64,000 nucleotides of DNA, taken from contig VGYZ01000008.1 in assembly GCA_016872795.1 (NCBI GenBank), forward strand, positions 1 through 64,000. The letters run 5' to 3'. Position numbers and translations under genes: made by a program. This DNA is from Planctomycetota bacterium. Lineage in GTDB: Bacteria; Planctomycetota; UBA1135; GCA-002686595. This document shows, piece after piece, positions 10,701-18,592 of this stretch; within the stretch, counting starts at the first letter, position 1; every line of letters begins with the position of its first letter. Under the pieces are notes generated by a model. It searched no databases. It had not been told where the DNA came from and saw only the letters and a list, made by a program, of their open reading frames with translations.

Positions 10701-11285
10701 GGGCTTCTGGAGGTAGCAGTAGCGCGCGCGCAGCTCGATCACCCCCACGGGCGAGTCCTTGGCGAAGCGCGCGAGGTATCCGCCGCGGCCGTCGGGCTCG
10801 CAGCGCATCGACAGCGCGCGCTCGTCCTTCGCCGCCCGGGTGCGGTCGCCGGAGAAGTTGCGGAACATCTGACCCATGTCGACGCCGGACGGATTCCAGC
10901 TCGACGCGGCGCGGCGCGCGGAGGCTTCGTCCTTGTAGGTGGAGAGCGGGAAGCTCGTGGCGACGAGCTCGGCGAGTTCGTCTGTGGGGACGCCCGCGGG
11001 GAAGAGCAGCGTCACCGGCACCATGTTGGAGTCGGCGCGCAGGCTCGCCTCGCGCTCGGCTCGCAGGTTGGTCTCGGCGACATCGGAACGCTGCTCGGAG
11101 GCCGGCGCGTCGGGCGCCGCGGCGGCGAGTTCGTCCGGCGCGGCGACCGCCATCCCCGGCGAGGCAACGGCGACCTCGGCGACGGCTTCCGTCGGCTGAA
11201 CAGGCTCGTGCCGCGGCCAGAGCACGGCGAGCGCGGCGAGCACGAGGAGCGGAATTGACCCGAGGAGCAGTTTTCGCTGGTTCAT
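7719..11285 (-). CDS. Giant carboxypeptidase-regulatory-repeat protein (copy 1)
   Basis: 1188 residues from the ATG at 11285, which begins MNQRKLLLGSIPLLVLAALAVLW, a clear signal anchor; the upstream extension of the frame is Arg-rich and rejected. After a low-complexity Ala/Pro/Glu linker, the rest is about eight tandem Ig-like CarboxypepD_reg/Cna-B-like repeats. Each has a G-x-V-x-x-P-D-G-x-P-x-x-x-A start and a DGRF...PGTYTL end. The protein ends SGQPERNLRIKLD, nearly the same as the paralogue at 33785. No enzymatic domain is visible. Such repeats act as extracellular structural or binding spacers; an envelope location is inferred. A TATCCT element lies about 88 nt upstream. Asp/Asn codons before Val are mostly GAT/AAT here, unlike in the paralogue. 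Confidence 0.85.
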   Translation of the reverse strand: MNQRKLLLGSIPLLVLAALAVLWPRHEPVQPTEAVAEVAVASPGMAVAAPDELAAAAPDAPASEQRSDVAETNLRAEREASLRADSNMVPVTLLFPAGVPTDELAELVATSFPLSTYKDEASARRAASSWNPSGVDMGQMFRNFSGDRTRAAKDERALSMRCEPDGRGGYLARFAKDSPVGVIELRARYCYLQKPIEVKVPAEAAPVSLEPKLGGWLTGNVVLPARLPQGFDPAALAEVDAVLVGWSMGGGNHTTSARLAPDLSFSAGGLRAGLNYFLTIDPQVMVPVIDAELTAREGEHVEKTYSLAAGARVRGIVTLPDGTPAKGAQVRTSGGGGGGGMDWIRGALGRTQVTGADGTFDLTGITPGKPDLTAALDGYVDHVREDFELAESELVENVVLALGAGHTVSGVVLWPDRTPVADATVRIAPAQQEDPQQSMRSAMRGGFRGAMRAMGGEGERVKTDEQGRFSCGGISADSVLVTASQGKAIGEFPAEWRAKAGPVEAAAPLELVLQEPAPIRGVVLDAAGKPLETFRVTVATAGSASNGRGGPPMGGDFAAMFRQDGDAKSFSGRSDGSFTVFVEPGNYDLRAEAESFTRSDARRAVAPSADVLEFRLARTCEITGVVLAPTGTPVAGAKVTHSQESGRGMFGRMGGKSATTDSEGRFTIADVPPGMAALTATSEAWAPSAELEVTVDAVLGARDITLSLRMGGRLEGEIYDSTGRPDPDRQIMVGNFGPGGGDMGGNTKSDASGRFVAERIAPGKYNVMAMPRMNTLANSAGSDGEFDVAGMMSQLKMTPVEIVDGQTTRVVLGAPPANPVRLVGRVLQGERGLEKGLVMAFADGNTMLSSMKTAKIGPDGSYSLVLDSAGDYSIVVGARLGDPDSTEFQESIPEVPEHRLDLELPAGAIRGRVLGPDGAPAANVSLSSEREGRATIFAFDMGRSQQTAEDGSFQLLNLRPGTYTLRVGNSGFAGAFGQSARFGTAVVTGIELAEGQSRDDIVVRLEAPCAIEGIVRAGDGKPISGAAVFVRDSAGRVINPLSSCMTNTDGRFKFDGASPGTYTLSARREQQTTRESGPVRASSGETNSVELVMQGGTMLKVAVEDAEGKPVRASIRVVDDAGREYGNMMSAESFRTMFSEGFSSTEQKLGPLPPGKYRVTATDDAGSSDSKPLSLSGQPERNLRIKLD

Positions 11286-11465
11286 GGCTGTGGGACAGGG
11301 CGGCGGGGGCCGCGGCGGAGAGGGGAGCCCTCCCATGCGGATGGGCGAGGGCAAACCCCGTGCCCTGCCGGACAGGATAGGGTCCCGCCCGAGGCGTGCG
11401 GCGCCGCGCACGCAAGCTCTACGCAAGGAACGGCCCGCAATGGTTGGCGCGCGCGCCCAAAAGGG

Positions 11466-11509
11466 CTCGGCCCGCCGCGCCCGCCTTCGAGGGGACGCGA
11501 CGGGCCGAG
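11466..11509 (-). terminator. Hairpin downstream of the glycogen operon
   Basis: Inverted repeat CTCGGCCCG (11466-11474) with CGGGCCGAG (11501-11509), extended after one mismatch by four more pairs (CGCG/CGCG). It starts 22 nt after the stop of the synthase-phosphorylase gene in transcription direction. No T run follows. The rest of 11286-11530 holds no gene that I can support. Confidence 0.45.
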
Positions 11510-11530
11510 TGGAGGGAGCCCCGGGGACGA

Positions 11531-14500
11531 CTAGGCCCAGACCACGAGGTCCGAGAAGCCGTCGTCGATGCCCTTGCCGGGGTGGGCGCGCACGCGCAGG
11601 CCGTAGGCGAAGTTGCCCGAACGAGCGAGCGTGTGGGTGCCGCTGAAGACCTGCGTGCGTCCCTCGGGCGCACCCTCGGCGCACAGGCGCACCGCGATCG
11701 GATTGCGCAGCTCGCCGGGCTGCTTCGAGTGGCCGAGCACGAGCTCGACATTCACATCCGCGGGCGCGAGCCCCGCGAGATCGACCTTGACGCGCGCTTC
11801 GACGGTGTCGCCGACGCGCAGGCCGCTGAGATCGGAGACCTGCGCCTCGCGGATCGCGACCTCGTGGAAGGCCTTGCGCAAGCGCGTGCGCGAGCTGGCG
11901 ATGTCGCGCGCCGCAGCGAAACGCTCGCGCGCGAGCTCGACCGAAGCAAGCGCCATGGGTGCATAGGCGCGGTCGCGATATTCGCTCACCATGCGGTCGG
12001 TGTTGAACTCCGCGGGCAGCGTGGCGAGCGAGCGCAGCGAGCGCTCGAGCCAGCGGCGCGGCACGCCTTCACCGTCGCGCTCGAAGTAGAGCGGCACGAG
12101 CTCGCGCTCGATCAAGTCGATGATGCTGCGCCCGTCGGTCTCGTCCTGCAGCACCGGATTGGGCCACACGCGCTCCTCGCCGACGGTCCAGCCGTTGTGG
12201 CCGTCGAAGCCCTCGATCCACCAGCCGTCGGCGATCGAGAGGTTCAAGCCGCCGTTGGCCGCCACCTTCATGCCCGAGGTGCCGCTCGCTTCAAGCGTGC
12301 GGACGGGGTTGTTGAGCCACACATCGACGCCCTGCACGAGCGCGCGCGCGAGTTCGATGTCGTAGTCCTCGAGGAAGTAGATCTTCCCCGCGAACTCGGG
12401 GCGGCGCGTGTACTCGACCACGCGGTGCAGGATCTTCTGACCCTCGCCGTCGCGCGGGTGCGCCTTGCCGGCGAAGAAGATGCGCACGGGGCGCTGCGCG
12501 TTCGACACGATCGACTTCAGTCGCTCGAGGTCGCGGAACAAGAGATCGGCGCGCTTGTAGGGCGCGAAGCGGCGCGCGAAGCCGATCAGGAGTGCGTCGG
12601 GGTCGAGGCCCGCGAGCACGGTCTGCATCATCGCCGGGCTGTCGTAGCGTTCGAGGAACGAGCGCTCGATGTTGACGCGCGCGTGGTCGAGCAGGCGCTG
12701 GCGCAACGCCTTGCGCACGGCCCACAGGGCCGCGGGCTCGAGCACGCGCGCGCGCTCGCCGAATTCCGCGCCGCTCACGGGATGGGCGCCGCCGCCGCAC
12801 AGGCGTTGGATCTGTGGGTGCATCCAAGACGCGAGGTGCACGCCGTTGGTGACCGACGTCACCGGCAACTCGGTGCGCAGCAGGCGCGGCCAGAACGGAC
12901 GCAGCAAGTCCTTCGAGACTTCCCCGTGCAGCTTGCTCACGCCGTTGACGAACCCGGCGAAGCTCATCGCGAGGTAGGTCATGTTGAAGTTGCTGCGATC
13001 GTCGGATGTGCTGCCGAGCGCCATGAAGCGCTCCCATGTGACGCCGAGCCAGCCCTCGATGTCGCTGAAGTAACGCCGCATCAGGTCCTCGCCGAAGCGG
13101 TCGTGGCCAGCGGGGACGGGCGTGTGCGTCGTGAAGACCGTCGTCGAGCGCACGACCTCGCGCGCCTCCTCGAATGTCAGGCCGTGGTCGCGGATCAGGC
13201 GCGCCGTGCGCGAGATCACGAGGAAGGCCGCGTGTCCTTCGTTGATGTGGAACACGCCGGGCACGACGCCCATGGCGCCGAGCAGCTTGACGCCGCCGCG
13301 GCCGAGCACGAGCTCTTGGCGCAGGCGCTGCTCGTGGTCGCCGCCGTAGAGCTGCTGCGTGATGCGGCGGTCCTCGGGGCGGTTCTTGTCGAAGTCCGCG
13401 TCGAGCAGGTACAGGTCGACGCGGCCGACGCGCGCGCGCCACGCGCGCAGGTGCAGGGTCGCGGACGGCAGCGGCAATTGAACTTCGAGTTGCTTGCCCT
13501 CGGCGTCGCGCACGAGCTCGAGCGCCAGGTTGCGCGGGTCGTTGTCGGCTTCGAGCGCGAGCTGATCGCCGTCGGCGCTGATCTTCTGGCGCAGGTAGCC
13601 CGCGCGGTAGAACAGGCCGATGCCCACGAGCGGCAGCGCGAGATCGCTGGCGGACTTCAAGTGGTCGCCGGCGAGGATGCCCAAGCCTCCCGAGTAGACC
13701 TTGAGCGACTCGTGGATGCCGAACTCGGCGCAGAAGTAGGCCACGGGATGGTCGGGCGTGAGCGCGCCGAAGCGCTGCGTGGACTTGGGCGCCATGTAGG
13801 CGTCGAAGCGCGCGAGCACGCGGCGCAGCTTGGCCACATAGCCGGAGTCCTTGGCGCGCGCGGCGATGTCCTCGGGGAACGCCATGCGCAGGAACAGCAC
13901 CGGGTTGTGACCGGCGGAGTCCCAGCCGACTTGCGAGATCTCCTCGAACAGCGAGGGACCCTCGGGATCCCAGCACCAGTACAGGTTGCGCGAGAGGCGC
14001 TCGAGCCCGGTGAGCGCTTCCGGCAGCGTCGCCGAGACCTCGAACGAGTACAGGCGCGGCCGCGCGCCTTCGACACTCGCCGCGACCGTCATGGCGACGC
14101 GCGGGCGGAAGCGAGCCATGGGCCGGCCCTCGATGCGCGCCGCGACGGCCGCCAGCGAGCGTTCGAAGGCGGTGTAGTAGCGCTCGACCAAGCCCGACCA
14201 CGCCGTGCGCTGGGCCGTCTGGCGACAGGCCTCGACCACGCCCGCGCGACCGATTTCCTCGGCTACGAAGCGCTCGATCCAGCGGCCGAGCTCGGTCGCC
14301 GCGGCCATGTCGTCGATCTTGCTGCGCTCGAGCAGCCACACGCCGTCGCCCGGCCCGAGCTTCTCGCCCTTGGCCCACAGGCCGAAGCCCGCGAGATCGG
14401 TGGTGACGGTCGGCACGCCGACCGTGAGGCTCTCCTCGGGCGTGTAGCCCCAGGGCTCGTAGAACGACGGGAACAGCGACAGGTCGACGGCGCGCAGGAC

Positions 14501-15742
14501 CGCCTCGTAGGGCAGGTCGAGGAAGCCGTCGGACTTGTGCAAGTAGATCGGGACTTGGATCAGCGTCACGCGCGCGCCGACCGAGTTGGTGAGGCCCAGC
14601 CGCAGGGCGTTTTTCTGGATCGGGTCGTTCTCCGGATCGATCAGGTTGTGCGTGGAGAGGCCGAGCGCATCGCTGGCCGGCGCATCGGGGTGCGCGAGGC
14701 GCTCGCGCAGGGCCTGCGAGAGGCCCGTCTGCCCGGCGGGCACGGCGAAGAACGCGACCACCTCGCGGCCGGGGCGCGCGTTGACTTGGGCGAGCGACTC
14801 CATCAGGAGGTCGAGGCCCTTGTTGTGGAACTCGTAGCGGCCCGAGGCCAGCAGGAAGGCGGCGTTGGAGACATCGCGGCCGAGGAAGCGCGAGGCGAGC
14901 GCGGACAGGCGGCGGCGCGCCTCGGGGCGCAGCACGGGGCCGGCGAGCTCGTCGATCACGGCGAGGTCGATGCCGTTGGGGAGCAGCGGATCGGCGCGGC
15001 GTCCGAGCAGCAACTCGGTCTCGCGCGCGGTGATCTCGCTCACCGTCGTGAACACATCGGCCTTGCGCGCGCAGGTCGACTCCATCGAGTGCTTGGAGCG
15101 CACGCCGCAGTCGGTGGCGGCCTGCTCGGGAGTGCGGCCCGCGAGGCCTTCGGCCGGTTCCTTGCCGCCGTGGCCGAGGCTGCGGCCGAGGATCGTCGCG
15201 TGGGTGGTGAAGACCGTGCCGACAGCGGGCAGCTTGGACTGCAGGTAGAGCAGGCCCGAGCCCGTCATCCACTCGTGGAACTGGGCGACGGCGTGGCCGG
15301 TCGTGCGCGAGACGCGCTCTTGGCACCAGCGCTCGATCACCATCGCGGCGGCCCAGCCGAACATCACCGGTTCGTCGTAGTCCCAGCCGCCGGTGAGCGA
15401 ATCGACCCCGTGGCTCGTCCACAGGTCGGCGAGGATGTCGTTCTTGCGCGCGTACAGGCCGGTGAACTCGACCAAGATCGTCAGCGGCCGACCGGGGATC
15501 TGCCAGCGGCCGATGCGCACGGGCACGCCCATCTCGCGACAGGCCTGCGCGAAGCCCTCGTGGCCCGGCTCTTCCACGAACACATCGCTCGACTCGCGCT
15601 TGCCGAGCAGCCACGGCCCGATGACGACATATTCGTCGCTCAAGCGCGCGACGAGCGTCTTGGCCTTGGTCGAGATGACGGTGTGGATGCCGCCGACCTT
15701 GTTGCAGACTTCCCAACTGACTTCGAAGAGGGTGAAGCTCAC
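11531..15742 (-). CDS. Fused glycogen synthase (GT3-like) / alpha-glucan phosphorylase (GT35)
   Basis: 1403-residue fusion read from a GTG at 15742 that overlaps the upstream stop (GTGA). Residues 1-545 resemble eukaryotic-type glycogen synthase: FEVSWEVCNKVGGIHTVIS at the N-terminus, FHEWMTGSGLLYL and TTHATILGRSLG in the middle, and PSFYEPWGYTPEES late. Residues about 565-690 match the DUF3417 start of bacterial GT35 phosphorylases (LERLSRNLYWCWDPEGP). The phosphorylase core follows, with YSGGLGILAGDHLKSASDL, VTNGVHLASWMHP, and EASGTSGMKVAANGG carrying the pyridoxal-phosphate lysine (about 1157). The C-terminal 100 residues are beta-rich. The synthase half extends alpha-1,4-glucan and the phosphorylase half releases glucose-1-phosphate, so one chain would carry opposing activities. 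It is the last gene of the operon. Confidence 0.9.
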   Translation of the reverse strand: MSFTLFEVSWEVCNKVGGIHTVISTKAKTLVARLSDEYVVIGPWLLGKRESSDVFVEEPGHEGFAQACREMGVPVRIGRWQIPGRPLTILVEFTGLYARKNDILADLWTSHGVDSLTGGWDYDEPVMFGWAAAMVIERWCQERVSRTTGHAVAQFHEWMTGSGLLYLQSKLPAVGTVFTTHATILGRSLGHGGKEPAEGLAGRTPEQAATDCGVRSKHSMESTCARKADVFTTVSEITARETELLLGRRADPLLPNGIDLAVIDELAGPVLRPEARRRLSALASRFLGRDVSNAAFLLASGRYEFHNKGLDLLMESLAQVNARPGREVVAFFAVPAGQTGLSQALRERLAHPDAPASDALGLSTHNLIDPENDPIQKNALRLGLTNSVGARVTLIQVPIYLHKSDGFLDLPYEAVLRAVDLSLFPSFYEPWGYTPEESLTVGVPTVTTDLAGFGLWAKGEKLGPGDGVWLLERSKIDDMAAATELGRWIERFVAEEIGRAGVVEACRQTAQRTAWSGLVERYYTAFERSLAAVAARIEGRPMARFRPRVAMTVAASVEGARPRLYSFEVSATLPEALTGLERLSRNLYWCWDPEGPSLFEEISQVGWDSAGHNPVLFLRMAFPEDIAARAKDSGYVAKLRRVLARFDAYMAPKSTQRFGALTPDHPVAYFCAEFGIHESLKVYSGGLGILAGDHLKSASDLALPLVGIGLFYRAGYLRQKISADGDQLALEADNDPRNLALELVRDAEGKQLEVQLPLPSATLHLRAWRARVGRVDLYLLDADFDKNRPEDRRITQQLYGGDHEQRLRQELVLGRGGVKLLGAMGVVPGVFHINEGHAAFLVISRTARLIRDHGLTFEEAREVVRSTTVFTTHTPVPAGHDRFGEDLMRRYFSDIEGWLGVTWERFMALGSTSDDRSNFNMTYLAMSFAGFVNGVSKLHGEVSKDLLRPFWPRLLRTELPVTSVTNGVHLASWMHPQIQRLCGGGAHPVSGAEFGERARVLEPAALWAVRKALRQRLLDHARVNIERSFLERYDSPAMMQTVLAGLDPDALLIGFARRFAPYKRADLLFRDLERLKSIVSNAQRPVRIFFAGKAHPRDGEGQKILHRVVEYTRRPEFAGKIYFLEDYDIELARALVQGVDVWLNNPVRTLEASGTSGMKVAANGGLNLSIADGWWIEGFDGHNGWTVGEERVWPNPVLQDETDGRSIIDLIERELVPLYFERDGEGVPRRWLERSLRSLATLPAEFNTDRMVSEYRDRAYAPMALASVELARERFAAARDIASSRTRLRKAFHEVAIREAQVSDLSGLRVGDTVEARVKVDLAGLAPADVNVELVLGHSKQPGELRNPIAVRLCAEGAPEGRTQVFSGTHTLARSGNFAYGLRVRAHPGKGIDDGFSDLVVWA

Positions 15743-17052
15743 GGATGCCTGTTGGGTGCGAGGTTGGGCGCGGGGGCGGGGGAGCCCGCGGACGCCTGCG
15801 TCCGGGGTCCGTTGGGTGGGACGAGCGTGAAGGGGCTGGGAGTGGCCGCAAGCGCCTCGAGCCCGTTGCGCACCTCCCGGGACAGGTCCTCGAAGACATT
15901 CATGAACGAGATGAACGCGTCGTGGGGGGTGGCGTACGGGCTGAAGTACTTGTGTACATCCCCATCGGAGAACCACTTCGTACACATGTAGTAGACGTGG
16001 TCGGAGGTCGAGAGCCGCCGCCACTTCTGGTACGGTCCTTCCACTCCGTGCTCGGCAAGTTTCTGGACTTCGCCCAGCAGGCCGTAGAGCGCCTCGTGGG
16101 CGGCCTTCTGCATGGGGTTGCCCAGCCATGCGGTCAGGTCGCGCTCGGCGTCGGCCCAACTGATGGGACGCGGGATGTCGAGGCGCGCCACGGGGTCGAG
16201 GGCCTCGGCGACCTCGGAGGGCGTGCGGAATTCAAGTGCGCCCGTGGAAAGGCAGGCGGCCGGAAGTTCGCACATGAAGCGGAAGATGCCCGTTTCCTCC
16301 CACTGATGCTCGCCGAAGGTCTCGTAGTCCATGAACAGGCCCACGAAGCGCTCATTCTCGCCGAGGCCGGCGAGCCAGCGCGCGAAGCGCTCGGCGGGCA
16401 GCGGGTACTCGGGCCAGCTCTTGTTGGAGAAGCGGAAGGCGATGTCGTCGCTGTAGCGATACGAGCGCAGGAGCAGCTTGATGCGCTCGCAACCCTCGGG
16501 GCGGTAGACGCGATGCGGGCTGCGCCAGCCGAGCAGCTGGTCGGCGCCTTCCCCGAGGATCGCGCGGAAGCCCAGTCCCTCCGCGCGGCGCGCGATCTCG
16601 TTGGTGATCACGAGCTCGGTGTTGCGGAAGGTCGTCGGACGGCGGCCGAAGAGCTGCTCGATGCGCGCAGCCTGATCGAGCACCTGCGCGTCAAACTCCT
16701 TTACGGAGGCGAGCGCCGCGAGCGAGTGGTGCGAGGTCTCGCCGATAAATTCGACGCAGCCCGTGGCCGCGAGTTTTTGGAAGCTCTCGATCGCCTCGGG
16801 TACCCAGCGCTCGAATTGGTCGAGCGCGGCACCCGAGATCGAGTACGACACACGGAAGCGGCCTGCGTGGCGCTCGACTTGCTCGAGCACCTGCGCGTTC
16901 ATCGGCAGGTAGCACTTCTCCGCGACGCGGCGCACGATGCGCGCGTTCTCGGCGTCGTCGAACCACTCCTTGCCCGATCCGATGTCGAAGAAGGTGTAGT
17001 GCCTCAGTCGCCAGGGCTGGTGCACCTGGAAGTAGAACACGATCGAGCGCAT
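15739..17052 (-). CDS. GH57 family alpha-amylase-like glucanase
   Basis: 437 residues beginning MRSIVFYFQVHQPWRL, a standard GH57 start. The catalytic nucleophile is E146 in FRNTELV and the acid/base is D242 in MDYETFGEHQ; GETSHH at 104-109 is another conserved GH57 site. GH57 enzymes cleave or rearrange alpha-1,4-glucans by a retaining mechanism; amylase versus branching activity cannot be decided from sequence alone. No signal peptide, so it probably acts on cytoplasmic glycogen. The last ~40 residues are Pro/Ala-rich. The stop overlaps the GTG of the next gene by 4 bp. It sits 67 bp downstream of the GT4 gene, and GH133-GT4-GH57 order is a recurrent bacterial glycogen-gene arrangement. Confidence 0.9.
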   Translation of the reverse strand: MRSIVFYFQVHQPWRLRHYTFFDIGSGKEWFDDAENARIVRRVAEKCYLPMNAQVLEQVERHAGRFRVSYSISGAALDQFERWVPEAIESFQKLAATGCVEFIGETSHHSLAALASVKEFDAQVLDQAARIEQLFGRRPTTFRNTELVITNEIARRAEGLGFRAILGEGADQLLGWRSPHRVYRPEGCERIKLLLRSYRYSDDIAFRFSNKSWPEYPLPAERFARWLAGLGENERFVGLFMDYETFGEHQWEETGIFRFMCELPAACLSTGALEFRTPSEVAEALDPVARLDIPRPISWADAERDLTAWLGNPMQKAAHEALYGLLGEVQKLAEHGVEGPYQKWRRLSTSDHVYYMCTKWFSDGDVHKYFSPYATPHDAFISFMNVFEDLSREVRNGLEALAATPSPFTLVPPNGPRTQASAGSPAPAPNLAPNRHP

Positions 17053-17119
17053 GGCCGTGAGGATAGGGACTGCGCAGCCCGAGTTCAGCAGGCGCGCGAA
17101 AAGCGGGCGCGAGCGGGGC

Positions 17120-18592
17120 TCAGGCGTGTGCGACCTCGCGGTAGACGCACTCGAGAACCCCCGCGCGCTCTTCCCAGCTCATGGCGCGCACTTCCTCGCG
17201 GCCGGCGTCGAGCAGGTGCTCGCGCAGGGCGGGATAGCGCAGCAGCGCGAGGATCTTGTTGGCGATGTCCTGCACGTCCCAGAAATCGACCTTGAGCGCG
17301 TTGCGCAGCACTTCCGACACGCCGCTCTGGCGCGACACGATCACGGGCACATCGAGGGCGAGCGCCTCGAGCGGCGAGATCCCGAACGGCTCGGACACCG
17401 ACGGCATCACATAGATGTCGGCGAGCGAGTAGATGCGCTCGACATCGGCGCCCTTGAGGAAGCCGGTGAAGTGCATGTTGCGCGCGAGTCCCATGCGCGC
17501 GGCGCGCTCGATCATCTTGGGCAGCATGTCGCCGGAGCCGACCATCACGAACTTGACGCGCGGCTCGACGGCCACGACGCGCGCGGCGGCCTCGAGGAAG
17601 TAGTCGGGGCCCTTTTGGAATGTGACGCGGCCGAGGAACAGCACCACCGGCTCGGGGATGTGCCGCTGGCTGCCCGTGGCGCGGGCCTGATCGCTCTTGT
17701 TGACGGCGTTGTGCACGACGCGCAGCTTCGATTCGTCGACGCGGTAGCGGCGCGCGAGCTGCTGCGCGGTGTAGTGGCTGACGCACACGACGCGGTCGGC
17801 GTGATCGAGGCCGAGCTGCTCGAGGTCGCGGATGCGCGTGTCGGGATGGTCCCCGGAGCGGTCGTACTCGCAGGCGTGCACATGGCAGGCGAGCGGGCGG
17901 CCGAGTGCGCGCGCGGCCGCGATCCCCGCGGGAAATGTCATCCAGTCGTGCGCGTGCACGAGGTCGAAGTGCTCGCGGCGCGCGAGCGCGGCAACGCAGC
18001 GCGCGAAGCGCTCGACCTCGCCGAACAGCTCACCGCCGTAGCGGCCGGTGAATTCGAGCGTGCGACGCGCGTGGCGGCGCACTTCGACCTGAAGGAGTCG
18101 TTCGATCTCGGAGTCCTCGCCGCTCGAGCGCTCGATCGTGACATCGCGCTCGGGGGTTCGACGCGCGCTCGTGCTTCGCACACCCGTGCGCGCGTGCGGA
18201 GCGAGCGTCGCGAGCCACCCGTCGAGCGTCGCGGGGGTGGCGTATGCCGAGGGCTGCGGCGCGTCGGCGGGCGGCAGCACGAAGCTCGGCCGTTCTCCCG
18301 GCTCGGCATGCGCGAACTCTCTCGTTTCGAGTTGCGCGCTCTCGGCGCAGCGGCCGTGCACGCGCTCGCGCACGCCGACCGTCTCGCGCTCGCTCCACTC
18401 GTCGTCGACTTCGATCTCGTTGCAGCCGACCACGCGCACGAGGCTCTGATCCTCGTCCCCGTGGGCGCGCGGGATCACGAACGTCACATCGACGCCGTGA
18501 CGGTGCAGGCCCTCGCACAATCCCGCGCAGGCCGTCGCCAGTCCGCCGGTGATGTGCGGTGGGAATTCCCACCCCAGCATCAGGACTCTCAT
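17120..18592 (-). CDS. GT4 glycosyltransferase, glycogen-operon type
   Basis: 490 residues from the ATG at 18592, which overlaps the stop of the debranching enzyme (ATGA). GT-B fold: N-terminal Rossmann half starting MRVLMLGWEFPPHITGGLA, then FDLVHAHDWMTF and ADRVVCVSHYT. The C-terminal donor-binding half has VVLFLGRVTFQKGPDYFLEA, and VMPSVSEPFGISPLEALA with the conserved glutamates of GT4 retaining transferases. An unusual ~110-residue Glu/Arg/Ser-rich insertion (about 65-175) separates the first strands from the rest. Context argues for a role in alpha-glucan synthesis, possibly priming or elongation alongside the GT3-like domain two genes on, but the donor and acceptor are not proven. Confidence 0.88.
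   Translation of the reverse strand: MRVLMLGWEFPPHITGGLATACAGLCEGLHRHGVDVTFVIPRAHGDEDQSLVRVVGCNEIEVDDEWSERETVGVRERVHGRCAESAQLETREFAHAEPGERPSFVLPPADAPQPSAYATPATLDGWLATLAPHARTGVRSTSARRTPERDVTIERSSGEDSEIERLLQVEVRRHARRTLEFTGRYGGELFGEVERFARCVAALARREHFDLVHAHDWMTFPAGIAAARALGRPLACHVHACEYDRSGDHPDTRIRDLEQLGLDHADRVVCVSHYTAQQLARRYRVDESKLRVVHNAVNKSDQARATGSQRHIPEPVVLFLGRVTFQKGPDYFLEAAARVVAVEPRVKFVMVGSGDMLPKMIERAARMGLARNMHFTGFLKGADVERIYSLADIYVMPSVSEPFGISPLEALALDVPVIVSRQSGVSEVLRNALKVDFWDVQDIANKILALLRYPALREHLLDAGREEVRAMSWEERAGVLECVYREVAHA

Noticed and set aside
11286-11684. Upstream extension of the giant repeat protein
   Set aside because: It is Arg/Pro-rich and overlaps the end of the phosphorylase gene; a clean signal anchor starts at the ATG at 11285.
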